NCBI GenBank assembly: GCA_030446775.1
Contig: JAUJMQ010000001.1
Location: 80,497-144,496, forward strand
From: Egibacteraceae bacterium
Lineage (GTDB): Bacteria > Actinomycetota > Nitriliruptoria > Euzebyales > Egibacteraceae
Reading direction: 5' to 3'
DNA length: 64,000 nucleotides
The translations under genes were made by a program, and so were the position numbers. A model generated the notes under the pieces. The model was not told where the DNA came from. It did no database searches and was given only the letters and a program-made list of their open reading frames with translations. Position 1 is the stretch's first letter. The number at the start of each line of letters is the position of its first letter. Below are positions 1 to 8,251 of the stretch, piece by piece.

Positions 1-138
1 CGCGCCCCGGCCCCGTCGCCAGAGGGTTGTGGTTGCACTAAAGAAGGGCCCCCGGCTTTTGCGGGGGGTGCCGGTGTTCCGGCCCGCCTGCCGGGGACCC
101 CGGGGGGGTCGCCCCCCCCGCGCCCCCGGGCCCACCCC

Positions 139-795
139 GACCTGCCCCAGGGGCTCGCCCCGGGGCTGCGACTGCTTCTGGTCGGTATCAACCCGGGGCT
201 GCGCTCGGCCGAGGTGGGCCACCACTTCGCCCGTCCCGGCAACCGCTTCTGGCCGGCGCTGCACGCCGCCGGGATCACGCCTGTCCTGCTGGCCCCGGCC
301 GAGCAGGACAGGCTGCCCCTGTTCGGGGTGGGGATCACGAACCTCGTCGCCAGACCGTCGGCGCGGGCCGACGCCCTCGACGCCGCCGAGCTGCGGCGGG
401 GAGCCGAACGGCTGACCGCCCTGGTGGCGCGGCACCGTCCCCTCGTCGTCGCCGTGCTGGGGGTCACCGCCTTCCGCACGGCGTTCGCGCGACCGAAGGC
501 CGGGATCGGGCGTCAGGCCGACGACCTGGTGGGCGCGCAGCTGTGGGTGCTGCCCAACCCCAGCGGGCTCAACGCCTGGACCCGGCCCGCCGCCCACGCC
601 GCCGGCCTGCGGGAGGCGGCCCAGGCGGCGGGAGTGCGGCTGTGGTCATCGGCTCACGCCGTTTCCTCGCCATCCGCCGACGCCGACGGGCCTGCAGGGA
701 GTCGAGACGCACAGGCCCGACCACGCCCACGGACCGGAAAGAGCAATCCGGACGGCCCGGCGCCGCGAACCCGGCATGATAGGGGCCATGAGTGA
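139..795 (+). CDS. mug: Mismatch-specific uracil-DNA glycosylase (Mug/TDG-like), start unresolved
   Basis: Base-excision repair enzyme of the TDG/Mug family, removing uracil or thymine from G:U/G:T mispairs. The reading frame contains the active-site block GINPG (bases 184-198), then GHHFARPGNRFW, and later the conserved block LPNPSGLN. The catalytic GINPG lies upstream of the first usable start codon (GTG at 214), so a start at 214 would delete the active site. The frame is open back to base 1 but holds no ATG, GTG or TTG, so the true start is outside the window or hidden by a frameshift in the G/C runs at 60-135. The given start marks where family-like sequence begins (DLPQGLAPGLR). The last ~50 residues look non-conserved and overlap the next gene. 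Family call is secure; both ends are uncertain. Confidence 0.7.
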   Translation, partial: DLPQGLAPGLRLLLVGINPGLRSAEVGHHFARPGNRFWPALHAAGITPVLLAPAEQDRLPLFGVGITNLVARPSARADALDAAELRRGAERLTALVARHRPLVVAVLGVTAFRTAFARPKAGIGRQADDLVGAQLWVLPNPSGLNAWTRPAAHAAGLREAAQAAGVRLWSSAHAVSSPSADADGPAGSRDAQARPRPRTGKSNPDGPAPRTRHDRGHE

Positions 796-1450
796 TCCCC
801 CGTCCGACGATGAGCAGGAGACGGAGGATCCGATGGCGGCGGGAGGTGCGCGGCGGGCGTTGCGGGCCGTCCCCTCGGGCGTCGCGGCCCCCGGTCTGCC
901 CGCACCCTCCAGCGAACGCCTGCTCGCCCGCACCGCGCGTGGTGACAGGACGGCGTTCGCGGCGTTGTACGACCGGGTCAGCGGTCAGGTGTACGGGTTG
1001 GTCCGTCGCGTGCTCCGCGACCCCGCGCAGTCGGAGGAGGTGGCGCAGGAAGTGCTGCTGGAGGTGTGGCGCAACGCCAGCCGCTTCGACGCGGCGCGCG
1101 GCAGCGCGAACGCGTGGATCCTCACCATGGCGCACCGGCGCGCCGTGGACCGGGTCCGCAGCGAGCAGGCCGCCCGCGACCGCGACGACCGCGCCGGCGT
1201 GCGCGACGCGGGTGCCGCCGGCTTCGACGTCGTCGCCGAGGAGGTCGAGGTCCGCCTCGAGCACGAGCAGGTCCGCGCGGCGCTGGACGGGCTGACCGAC
1301 CTGCAGCGAGAGGCCATCGAGCTCGCCTACTACGGCGGCTACACCTACCGCGAGGTCGCCGAGCTGCTCGACGCGCCACTCGGCACCGTCAAGACGAGGC
1401 TGCGGGACGGCTTGATCCGGCTGCGCGACACGATGGGGGTGATGGCATGA
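776..1450 (+). CDS. sigK: ECF RNA polymerase sigma factor, SigK-like
   Basis: Group 4 (ECF) sigma factor directing RNA polymerase to a small stress regulon. Region 2 spans about residues 50-115 (FAALYDRVSGQVYGLVRRVL, then the helix with RFDAARGSANAWIL). Region 4 spans about 165-215 (LTDLQREAIELAYYGGYTYRE, then a helix-turn-helix with LGTVKTRL). The length of 224 aa is slightly above usual because of a low-complexity N-terminal tail. ATG 788 is an alternative start with AGGGG just ahead of it. The stop overlaps the next ATG by four bases, so it is translationally coupled to its putative anti-sigma factor. SigK assignment rests on this arrangement and sequence flavour. Confidence 0.88.
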   Translation: MIGAMSDPPSDDEQETEDPMAAGGARRALRAVPSGVAAPGLPAPSSERLLARTARGDRTAFAALYDRVSGQVYGLVRRVLRDPAQSEEVAQEVLLEVWRNASRFDAARGSANAWILTMAHRRAVDRVRSEQAARDRDDRAGVRDAGAAGFDVVAEEVEVRLEHEQVRAALDGLTDLQREAIELAYYGGYTYREVAELLDAPLGTVKTRLRDGLIRLRDTMGVMA

Positions 1451-2190
1451 CCGCCGACACCCACGCCCTGGCCGGGGCCTACGCCGTGGACGCGCTTCCC
1501 CGCGACGAGCGCGCGTTCTTCGAGCGGCACCTGGGCGCGTGCGACACGTGCCGCAACGAGGTCGACGAGCTGCGCGAGACCGCCGCGCTGCTGGCGCTGG
1601 TGTCCGTCGAGCCCGCGCCACCGGCGCTGCGCGAGCGCGTCCTGGCCGCCGCCGACGTGACCCGGCAGCTGCCGCCGGAGCCGGTCGCTGGACCCCGTGG
1701 TGGTGGCATGGGGACGCGGCTGCGGCCGTTCCTGGCGCCCGTGGCAGCGGCGCTGGCCCTCGCCGTCGTCGTCCTGGGCACCATCACCGCCGACCTCAAC
1801 CGGCGTGTCGACGAGCTCGGCGACCGTGTCGTCGCCGCGCAGCAGGACTCACAGGTGCTCTCGGTGCTCGCGGCCGACGACGCGCAGACCGTCGAGCTGA
1901 AGACCACCGGCGACGCGACCGTGCGGTTGCTGTACTCACCCGAGCTGGACCGGGCGGTGCTCGTCACCGACGGCCTGCCGGCGCCGGGCGAGGAGAGCGT
2001 CTACGAGCTGTGGCTCGCCCACGACGGCGAGCCGGTGCCCGCGGGCCTGTTCCGCCCCGACGACGAAGGGCGCTCCCTGACGGTCGTGGAGTCCAACGTC
2101 AGCGGCGCCGAGCTCGCCGCGATCACCGTCGAGCCGCGGGGCGGCAGCGCCGAGCCCACAGGCCCGTCCGTCGCCCACACGAAGCTGTAA
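1447..2190 (+). CDS. rskA: Anti-sigma-K factor, RskA family, membrane anchored
   Basis: Predicted inhibitor of the upstream ECF sigma factor. The N-terminal ~75 residues form a zinc-binding anti-sigma domain (ALAGAYAVDALPRDE, HLGACDTCRNEVDEL, with the Cys-x2-Cys pair). One transmembrane segment follows at about residues 95-115 (APVAAALALAVVVLGTI). The extracytoplasmic RskA domain has the usual YELWLAHDGEPVPAGLF block near residue 185. Length 247 aa, typical for RskA. ATGA overlap with the sigma gene supports the start and a bicistronic operon. In known RskA systems regulated proteolysis releases the sigma factor; a site-2 protease is encoded at 33.7-34.8 kb, though a link is only inference. 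Confidence 0.9.
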   Translation: MTADTHALAGAYAVDALPRDERAFFERHLGACDTCRNEVDELRETAALLALVSVEPAPPALRERVLAAADVTRQLPPEPVAGPRGGGMGTRLRPFLAPVAAALALAVVVLGTITADLNRRVDELGDRVVAAQQDSQVLSVLAADDAQTVELKTTGDATVRLLYSPELDRAVLVTDGLPAPGEESVYELWLAHDGEPVPAGLFRPDDEGRSLTVVESNVSGAELAAITVEPRGGSAEPTGPSVAHTKL

Positions 2191-2387
2191 GTCCCGGCAC
2201 TCCCGACCCGCCAGGAAGCGGACGCTGACCCCGAGTGACTAGCTCAGCCGGGGGGCGTGCGCTGTCTTCGTGGGCCTAGGGTGTCGCGCGCCCCGAGTTC
2301 AGGGGTGGGGCCGACGGTTGCCTTCAGTTCCGGCGCGCGGCCGCCGACAACCCAAACGACACCATCCTCCTAGGTCAGGAGCCTTTG

Positions 2388-2867
2388 ATGACGTCGTCTC
2401 GTCGTGCGCTGTCACGGATCCTCGCCGTCGCCCTCGCCGCGCTGCTCACCATGACGCTGTTCGCGCCGGCCGCGTCCGCCCGGGACCGCCCCAGCGCCGG
2501 TCAGATCCGCGACCGGCTCGAGCGCCTCGTCAACCAGGACCGCGACCGCGCCGACCTGCCGCGCATCCGCGTCCACCGAGGGATGCAGCGCCACGCCCGG
2601 CGTCAGTCCCGCCAGATGGCCAAGGCACGAGCGCTGTTCCACGACCCCCGCCTCAGCCACGAGGTTCCCCGCGACGCCCGCATGTGGGGAGAAAACATCG
2701 GCCGCACCGCCGCTCGGCAGGCCCCTCGACACATCCAGCGCCTCTTCATGGCCTCCGCCGCCCACCGCGCGAACGTCCTGCGGCGGGGATGGACCCACAT
2801 GGGCATCGGCGTGTACAAGCGCGGCGCGTACGTGTACTTCACGCAGCGCTACGTAGACCGCCGCTGA
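2388..2867 (+). CDS. Secreted CAP (SCP-like) domain protein
   Basis: Small exported protein of the CAP/SCP superfamily, 159 aa. A signal peptide occupies about residues 1-30 (basic MTSSRRALSR, hydrophobic core LAVALAALLTMTLFAP, cleavage near ASA-RD). The mature part shows the CAP hallmarks: a helical LVNQDRDRADLP start, a His in ALFHDP, WGENIG, and HRANVLRRGWTHMGIGV. Bacterial CAP proteins are extracellular with poorly defined roles. ATG 2388 is preceded by AGGAG six bases upstream and is preferred over the adjoining TTG at 2385. It sits just downstream of the sigma/anti-sigma pair in the same direction and could belong to that regulon, but no promoter motif was established. Its 3' end converges on pckA. 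Confidence 0.85.
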   Translation: MTSSRRALSRILAVALAALLTMTLFAPAASARDRPSAGQIRDRLERLVNQDRDRADLPRIRVHRGMQRHARRQSRQMAKARALFHDPRLSHEVPRDARMWGENIGRTAARQAPRHIQRLFMASAAHRANVLRRGWTHMGIGVYKRGAYVYFTQRYVDRR

Positions 2868-2907
2868 CCCGGGGGCTGCTCGGCGGTGACCCCGGCGAGG
2901 GGCGACG

Positions 2908-4452
2908 CTACTGCACGGTGGCGACGACGGCATCCGGCAGGCCGCCGTGCCTGCGCATGTACTCGATCCGCTCTTCCTTCAGGGTGGCGACCAGCTGGGC
3001 ATACTCGTCGGAGCGCCCCAGCCGCTCGTAGAGCCGGTGGGGTTGCAGCAGCTCGGGGTCGTCGAGGCCGGGTACCTGTGTCGCGACGAGGTAGCCGAAG
3101 TCCGGGTCGGCCTCCCAGGTGATCGTGTCCTCGGCGATGCCCTTCACGATCGCCGAGCTGTGCGGGATCTTCACCTTCTTCGACCCCTCGACGTCCTCGC
3201 CGCCGCCCACCCGGCCGGTCGACAGGACATAGACCCCGAAGTCGTAGTCGAAGGTGTCGAGCAGTGCGAGCAGGCGGGTGCCCTGCAGGTGCTCGTGGCC
3301 CATGAAGAACGGGTTGGTGCCCGGGACCCGCAGGGACTTGCCGGCCTCGGCCTTGCCACCGGCCGACGTGCCCCTCGTCTCACCGAGCATGAAGTAGGCG
3401 ACCGCCTGCTCCTTGGACGCCATCTTGGCGACCGCCGGAGCGATCGTCTCGTTGCGGTTGAGGATGAGCAGGAAGTCGCCCTTGCCGAGCTTGCGGGGGT
3501 CGAAGTGCTCGATCGCCGACAGCGAGAAGGTCCCGCGCCCGTTGGCCGTGTAGCTCGCGTCGAAAAAGTCCACCTGGCCCTCGTCGTCGACGGCCACGTT
3601 CTCCAGCCAGCCCTCGGGTGAGGCCAGCGCGTTGTAGATCGTGGGCTCGTATCGCGGGTCGAGCCCGTAGGTCTTGGCGAAGCACCCGTTCTCCGTCGAG
3701 AACACGTCACCGCCCTCGACGAGGGCGACGATGTCGTCCTGCACCGGCAGGGAGCCGTTCTGGCGGGTGAACGTCGTCGTGGTCTTGCCGGTGCCCGACA
3801 GCCCGATGATGAGCGCGACCTTGTCCCCGCCAGAGGTCGGGATCACCTTCGCGCCGGAGTGCATCGCGAGCGCTCCCTGCCGGTAGACCCACTCCATCCA
3901 CATGCGCAGACCACCCATCTTCGACTCACCGAAGTAGTCGATGTTGAGCACGCGCGTGACCTCCCCCTCGAGGTCGATCGTGACGAGACGGTCGTCGGGG
4001 AAGCCGTCGGCCGGGCAGTTGGGCGTGTAGATGACGGTGAGCGCGTCGGACTCCCGCCAGTCGGCGTCCTTGGGGTAGTACAGCTGTTGCTGCATCGCGG
4101 GGATGTTGGCGTTGGAACGCTCGATGAACAGCCGCGTCGCGCGTCGCAGGGGGCTGTTCTCGGGGCCGATGTACCCCTCGATGAGGATCATGTCGGCCTC
4201 GGCGACGTAGGCGTCCTGCCGCTCGACGACCGCCTCGTAGTCCTGGCGCGACATCGTCGGCTTCGACAGCGAGGAGGGGTCGTCACAGACCACGAAGCTC
4301 GATCCCGCCGACCGGGCGGTGACTCGGGCTTTGACGTTGTAGTTGCCGAACTGCGTCTTCTGTGCGTTGGGCATCCGCTCCACCCAGCCGCGCAGCTCTT
4401 CCTGGGTGGGGTTGACCGCGACCGACTTCGCGCGAGGGAGGGAGATCGCCAC
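2908..4452 (-). CDS. pckA: Phosphoenolpyruvate carboxykinase (ATP)
   Basis: Converts oxaloacetate plus ATP to phosphoenolpyruvate, CO2 and ADP, the entry step of gluconeogenesis. The 514-aa length fits the ATP-dependent family rather than the larger GTP enzymes of many actinomycetes. Motifs: substrate-binding region with YFGESKMGG near residue 180, the kinase-1a P-loop GLSGTGKTTT near 217, the kinase-2 acidic motif VQDDIVAL near 238, and the adenine-region segment ETRGTSAGGK. No frame disruption is visible. It is monocistronic in appearance and convergent with the CAP gene. ATP-type PEPCK in a high-GC actinobacterium argues for a lineage outside the mycobacteria and streptomycetes. Confidence 0.96.
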   Translation of the reverse strand: MAISLPRAKSVAVNPTQEELRGWVERMPNAQKTQFGNYNVKARVTARSAGSSFVVCDDPSSLSKPTMSRQDYEAVVERQDAYVAEADMILIEGYIGPENSPLRRATRLFIERSNANIPAMQQQLYYPKDADWRESDALTVIYTPNCPADGFPDDRLVTIDLEGEVTRVLNIDYFGESKMGGLRMWMEWVYRQGALAMHSGAKVIPTSGGDKVALIIGLSGTGKTTTTFTRQNGSLPVQDDIVALVEGGDVFSTENGCFAKTYGLDPRYEPTIYNALASPEGWLENVAVDDEGQVDFFDASYTANGRGTFSLSAIEHFDPRKLGKGDFLLILNRNETIAPAVAKMASKEQAVAYFMLGETRGTSAGGKAEAGKSLRVPGTNPFFMGHEHLQGTRLLALLDTFDYDFGVYVLSTGRVGGGEDVEGSKKVKIPHSSAIVKGIAEDTITWEADPDFGYLVATQVPGLDDPELLQPHRLYERLGRSDEYAQLVATLKEERIEYMRRHGGLPDAVVATVQ

Positions 4453-4551
4453 GACGGCTCCTTGAAAGGCCTACGCGGCTGCCGGCAGGCGCCGATGCCC
4501 GTCGCTACGGCAACCGCGCCGTCGAGCCTACCCAGGGCGGGCGCACGCCGA

Positions 4552-5391
4552 TCACCCGGGGTGAGGCACGCAGAAGCCTGCGTCACCGGCACTGCCGCCC
4601 GGGCTCGCCGTCCGGTGCACGCGGCCCTCGGCGCGCAGCTTGTCGAGGTGCGCTCGCACCGTGCGCTCCGCCGCCGGATGCAGGACCGGGTCGACGTCGG
4701 CGTACACCCGGGCCACCACCTCCGCGGGCGTGGCGTCGCCCGCTGCGAGGGCCGCCAGCACCTCGCGCTCGCGGTCGTGTCGGTGAGCGAGGTAGGCGTC
4801 CAGCGTCCCCTGCGGGTCATCCACCACGGGCCCGTGGCCGGGGTAGAGCGCCGACGGGGCGAGGTCGCGCACCCGCCGCAGGGAGTCCAGGTAGTCGGCC
4901 ATGTTCCCGTCGGGCCAGGCGACGACGGTGGTGCCGCGACCCAGGACGTGGTCGCCGCTGAGCACGACGTCGGTGGGGACGACGCGCAGGCACAGGTGGT
5001 CGCTGGCGTGCCCGGGCGTGGCGACGGCCTCCAGGACGATGCCGGCGCGCGACAGGCGCTGGCCGTCGAGCAGCGGGGCGGCGGGCGCGTCGACCAGCGC
5101 GGGCGTGAACGCGAAGACCTCCGCCCCCCAGTCCGACGACCAGGCGACCGCCTCGGCGTGGTCGGCGTGGTGGTGGGTGACGACGACCGCGACGACCTCG
5201 GCGTCACGGGCGGCGAGCGCCGCGTCGACGGCGTCACGGTGGGCGGCGAGGTCGGGGCCGGGGTCCACCACGACGACCGCGCCCTCGCCGGGCGCGCCCA
5301 GCAGGTAGGTGTTGGTGCCGTCGAGCGTCAACGGCGAGGGATTCGGCGCGAGCACGACCTCGGTGAGCTCGTCCAGCCGGCGCAGGGTCAC
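4552..5391 (-). CDS. MBL-fold metallo-hydrolase (Rv3677c-like)
   Basis: Metallo-beta-lactamase-fold hydrolase of 279 aa with the dinuclear zinc signature THHHADHAEAV (about residue 78), TPGHASDH, LSGDHVLG and the C-terminal PGHGPV. A small winged-helix-like tail (VRAHLDKLRAEGRV) follows, as in LACTB2-type hydrolases. The N-terminus carries the block APNPSPLTLDGTNTYLLG. The start GTG (5389-5391) overlaps the NUDIX stop in a GTGA arrangement, giving translational coupling. Substrate is unknown; LACTB2 relatives act on RNA or thioesters. Position beside RidA after removal of the inserted sel module matches Rv3677c-Rv3678c order in mycobacteria. Confidence 0.88.
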   Translation of the reverse strand: MTLRRLDELTEVVLAPNPSPLTLDGTNTYLLGAPGEGAVVVVDPGPDLAAHRDAVDAALAARDAEVVAVVVTHHHADHAEAVAWSSDWGAEVFAFTPALVDAPAAPLLDGQRLSRAGIVLEAVATPGHASDHLCLRVVPTDVVLSGDHVLGRGTTVVAWPDGNMADYLDSLRRVRDLAPSALYPGHGPVVDDPQGTLDAYLAHRHDREREVLAALAAGDATPAEVVARVYADVDPVLHPAAERTVRAHLDKLRAEGRVHRTASPGGSAGDAGFCVPHPG

Positions 5392-6189
5392 GCCGGCACC
5401 GGCTCGGCCTCGGGCTCGTCGGGGTGCCGGAGCGCGACGACCCGCCCGCCGGCGTCGAGCACCGCCGTGGGCAGGACGCTGCGGACCGTCGGCTGTGCCG
5501 CCGCCGCGGAGATCAGGTCGCCGACAGCGCCGCCCCCGGCCAGCCCGCGCAGCGCTCCGCACAGTCGGAAACATCATCCGCAGCCGGCCGGCGCGGTGCT
5601 CGGCGAGCGCCTCGGCGGGCGCGCACCAGCGCCGCTCGGTCGTCTCCACCCGGTCGGGGTCGGCGACCTGGCCCTCGGGAGCCCGGGCGAGGAAGAAACA
5701 GGTGTCGTAGCGGCGGGGCTCGACCACCGGGGTCACCCAGCGGCTGAGATAGGTCAGTGCCCCGAGGTCGGCGACGAGGCCGCCGCCGGCCAGCATCGCG
5801 GCGAAGCGGTCACCCGGCAGGTCCCCGGCGGCGCCGGCTCGCAGCCGCCTGGCGACATCCGGCCGCACGCGGGCGCCCGACGCGTCCCGCGCGAACAGCA
5901 GTCCCGCCTCCTCGAAGGTCTCACGCACCGCGGCGACGTGGAACGCCAGGGTCTCGTCCGGGGTCGCGGCGAACCGTGGCGCAGCCGCCGCGGGGTCCAG
6001 ACCCCGGTAGGAGCCGGGGAGCAGCGCGTCCGCGGGGTCGACCACCCCTCCGGGGAACACCCAGGAGGCGGCCGCGAACCCGCTGCCGGCGTGGCGGCGC
6101 AGCAGCAGCACCTCCGCGGCGCCGGCACCCTCTCGCAGGACCACCACGGTGGCGGCGGCGCGGGCAGCAGCTGGAGCCGGGACGGACAT
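5388..6189 (-). CDS. NUDIX hydrolase with one apparent frameshift
   Basis: NUDIX-fold hydrolase. The N-terminal strand ATVVVLREG is followed by the long-insert NUDIX box (FPGGVVDPAD, then AAVRETFEEAGLL), as in NUDT19-like or CoA-type members. After MMFPTVR, near base 5555, the frame shifts by one. The original frame runs on into the MBL gene as an unnatural fusion, while the shifted frame gives LRGLAGGGAVGDLISAAA, ends EPEAEPVPA and stops exactly at the MBL start. One surplus G in the context CGGAGCGCTG would explain it, since CGGACGCTG restores RTLRGL. Most likely a sequence error in an intact gene. ATG 6187-6189 is the chosen start. Substrate unknown. Confidence 0.75.
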
Positions 6190-6342
6190 CGCGGCAATCC
6201 TATGGGGACCGCCGCGCTCGTCAGAGAGAGCCGGTCGCAGGGGAACAGCCACAGCCATGGCGATCCCCGCTCCACCGTCCTCACCGGGTCTTCACCGGCC
6301 TGGTCGCCCAGGCGCGTGCAGGGGGCGTGGACCCCCGACCCG

Positions 6343-6389
6343 GGGTGCCGTGGATCGCCCACCGATTCGGTGGTGGATCCACGGCACCC
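6343..6389. repeat. 47-bp near-perfect palindrome in a divergent intergenic region
   Basis: Two 23-base arms with a one-base centre. The outer 14 bases (GGGTGCCGTGGATC) and inner seven (CCACCGA) pair perfectly, with only a two-base mismatch between. It lies between the divergent NUDIX and receiver-domain genes, 57 bases before the receiver start. It could be an operator or a relic of an insertion boundary. A transcription terminator is unlikely between two divergent starts. Confidence 0.7.
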
Positions 6390-6446
6390 GGCTGGGAACC
6401 GGCGCTAGGCTGCCCGCGACCGGACGGCGCGACAGGGCGGTGGGCG

Positions 6447-6809
6447 ATGCGGGTCGTGATCGCGGACGACGACGACGCGGTGCGCGAGGCGGTGGACGCC
6501 GTGCTCGTGGACGCGGGCCATGAGGTCGTCGGTGCGGTCAGCGACGGCCGGGCCGTCGTGGCCGCCGTGCGCGACCGCGAGCCGGACGGCGTCGTCCTCG
6601 ACCTCAGCATGCCGGTGGTTGACGGCATCAGCGCGCTGCGGCTGCTGCGTGACGCGAGCCCGTCGCTGCGGATCGTCGTCTACACCGCCTTCGACGACCC
6701 GGACGTGGCCGCCGAGCTGCGCGCCGCCGGAGCCTCGGCGGTCGTCGCGAAGTCCGCCGACCCGCTCGAGCTGCTCGACGCTCTCGACGACGACGTGCAG
6801 GGCGGTTGA
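6447..6809 (+). CDS. Stand-alone response-regulator receiver domain protein
   Basis: A 120-aa protein consisting only of a CheY-like receiver. It has the acidic cluster IADDDDAV near residue 5, the phosphoacceptor Asp in VVLDLSMPVVDG near 53, the Thr/Ala switch region VVYTAF near 80 and the conserved Lys in VVAKSAD near 103. No output domain and no neighbouring kinase are present. Its stop is five bases before the selA ATG, so the two are very probably cotranscribed. Receiver-only proteins act as phospho-relay intermediates or by protein contact; no partner can be named here. Confidence 0.88.
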   Translation: MRVVIADDDDAVREAVDAVLVDAGHEVVGAVSDGRAVVAAVRDREPDGVVLDLSMPVVDGISALRLLRDASPSLRIVVYTAFDDPDVAAELRAAGASAVVAKSADPLELLDALDDDVQGG

Positions 6810-6814
6810 CGCGG

Positions 6815-8163
6815 ATGCCCGACCGCGCCGTGCGGCTGGCGGCGCTGCCCCGCATCGACGACCTGGCCCGGGCCGGCGCGGAGCTGCAGCGGCGCTACGG
6901 CCGGCGTGTCGCCACGGACGCGCTGCGGGCGGCGGTGGAGCGCGCCCGGGCGGCGCTGCTCGCCGGCACGGCCGACCTCCCGCCGGTCGACGCGCTCGTG
7001 GCCGAGGCCGGCGCCGACCTGGCGGCGCGGCGGCCGGGCCGCGCGCCGTCGTCAACGCGACCGGCGTCGTCGTGCACACCAACCTCGGCAGGGCACCGCT
7101 GTCGACGGCCGCCCGGCGCGCCGTCGACGCCGCCGCCGGCTACTGCGACCTGGAGTACGACCTGGAAGCGGGACGCCGTGGCTCCCGCGCCGCCCGGCTC
7201 GACCCGCTGCTGGCCGAAGCCGCCGGCGCCGAGGCCGGCATCGCGGTCAACAACGCCGCCGCGGGCCTCGTGCTGTGCCTGGCCGCGCTCGCCGCAGGGC
7301 GGCAGGTCGTCGTCAGCCGCGGCGAGCTCGTGGAGATCGGAGGGTCGTTCCGGCTGCCCGAGATCATGGCCGCCGCCGGCGCGCGGCTGGTCGAGGTGGG
7401 CACGACGAACCGGACCCGCGCCGGCGACTACCGCCACGGCGACGACGTCGCGCTGCTGCTCGTCGTGCATCCCTCCAACTACCGGGTCGTGGGGTTCGCG
7501 CAGACTCCGGCGCTGGCCGAGGTCGCCGCTGTGGCGCGCGAGCGCGGGGTGCCGCTGGTGCACGACGTCGGCTCCGGGCTGCTCGAGGACCGCCCGGAGG
7601 CCTGGGCCGCCGGTGAGCCGAGCGTCCGCGGATCGCTCGCGCAGGGCGCCGACCTCGTCGTGTGCAGCGGGGACAAGCTGTTGGGTGGACCGCAGGCGGG
7701 CCTGGTCGCCGGCCGGCGCGACCTCGTCGCGGCGTGCGACGGCCACCCGCTCGCCCGCGCGCTGCGGCTGGACAAGCTGCGCGTCGCCGCGCTGGTGGCC
7801 ACCCTCGAGGCGCACCTGCGCGGCGACCTCGCCGAGCTGCCGGTGTGGGCGGCGTTGCACGCCGATCCCGCCGTGCTCGCCGCCCGCTCGCAGGCGCTCG
7901 CGGTGAGGGTCGGCGGGCGGGTGGCCGAGGGCGCGAGCCTCGTCGGCGGCGGTGCCGCGCCGGGCCGGGAGGTGCCGGGACCGGTCGTGCGCGTGCCGTG
8001 CCCGGCACCCGCCGACGCCGCTCGGAGGCTGCGCGCCGGCGACCCGCCGACGATCGTGCGCGTCGCCGGCGACGCTGTAGAGCTCGACCTGCGGACCGTC
8101 GCCCCCGCTGACGACGGCAGCCTCGCCGAGCGCGTCGCCGGCGCGGTCACCGGTCCGGGGTGA
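6815..8163 (+). CDS. selA: L-seryl-tRNA(Sec) selenium transferase, one apparent frameshift
   Basis: PLP enzyme converting seryl-tRNA(Sec) to selenocysteinyl-tRNA(Sec) using selenophosphate. The N-terminal domain (LAALPRIDDLARAGAEL) reads in the frame of ATG 6815. Near base 7030-7045 the conserved sequence continues in another frame with AVVNATGVVVHTNLGRAPL and runs to the stop. The catalytic core is intact: EYDLEAGRRGSR, VNNAAAGLVL and the PLP-lysine motif CSGDKLLGGPQAG. The net length is not divisible by three, so as written the gene is interrupted. It is followed by a long hairpin and selB and serves the UGA-containing fdhA at 39.5-42.7 kb. Sequence error or genuine decay are both possible. 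Confidence 0.88.
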
Positions 8164-8172
8164 GCCCGCCGG

Positions 8173-8239
8173 CCCCCGCACCACCAGGGTTTGTTCTGGT
8201 CCGCCTGGCCGGCCAGGCGGTTCAGAACAAACGCGGGGG
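8173..8239 (+). terminator. Long hairpin downstream of selA (family member 1)
   Basis: The core 8189-8232 is a 44-base palindrome without loop: 22-base arms with one G-T wobble and one T-T mismatch. The outer arms CCCCCGC (8173-8179) and GCGGGGG (8233-8239) add seven pairs. It begins ten bases after the selA stop, has no T-run and ends eleven bases before the selB start. It could be a U-less actinobacterial terminator or attenuator between selA and selB. A structurally related element lies downstream of ridA at 11385-11448. Confidence 0.6.
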
Positions 8240-8251
8240 TGTGGGACCGTG

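Noticed and set aside
1447-2190. Longer upstream start for the anti-sigma gene (frame open from 1066)
   Set aside because: The upstream part is antithetical to the sigma-factor frame and Arg-rich; the ATGA overlap at 1447 is the natural start.
4552-6258. NUDIX-MBL fusion protein of 568 residues
   Set aside because: The join reads as nonsense, while the shifted frame restores a normal NUDIX end whose stop overlaps the MBL start. It is a frameshift, not a fusion.
3859-6408. Very long plus-strand open frame opposite pckA and the MBL/NUDIX genes
   Set aside because: Composition is Arg/Gly/Val-rich with no domain, and it is exactly antisense to well-conserved genes. High GC removes stop codons from such shadow frames.
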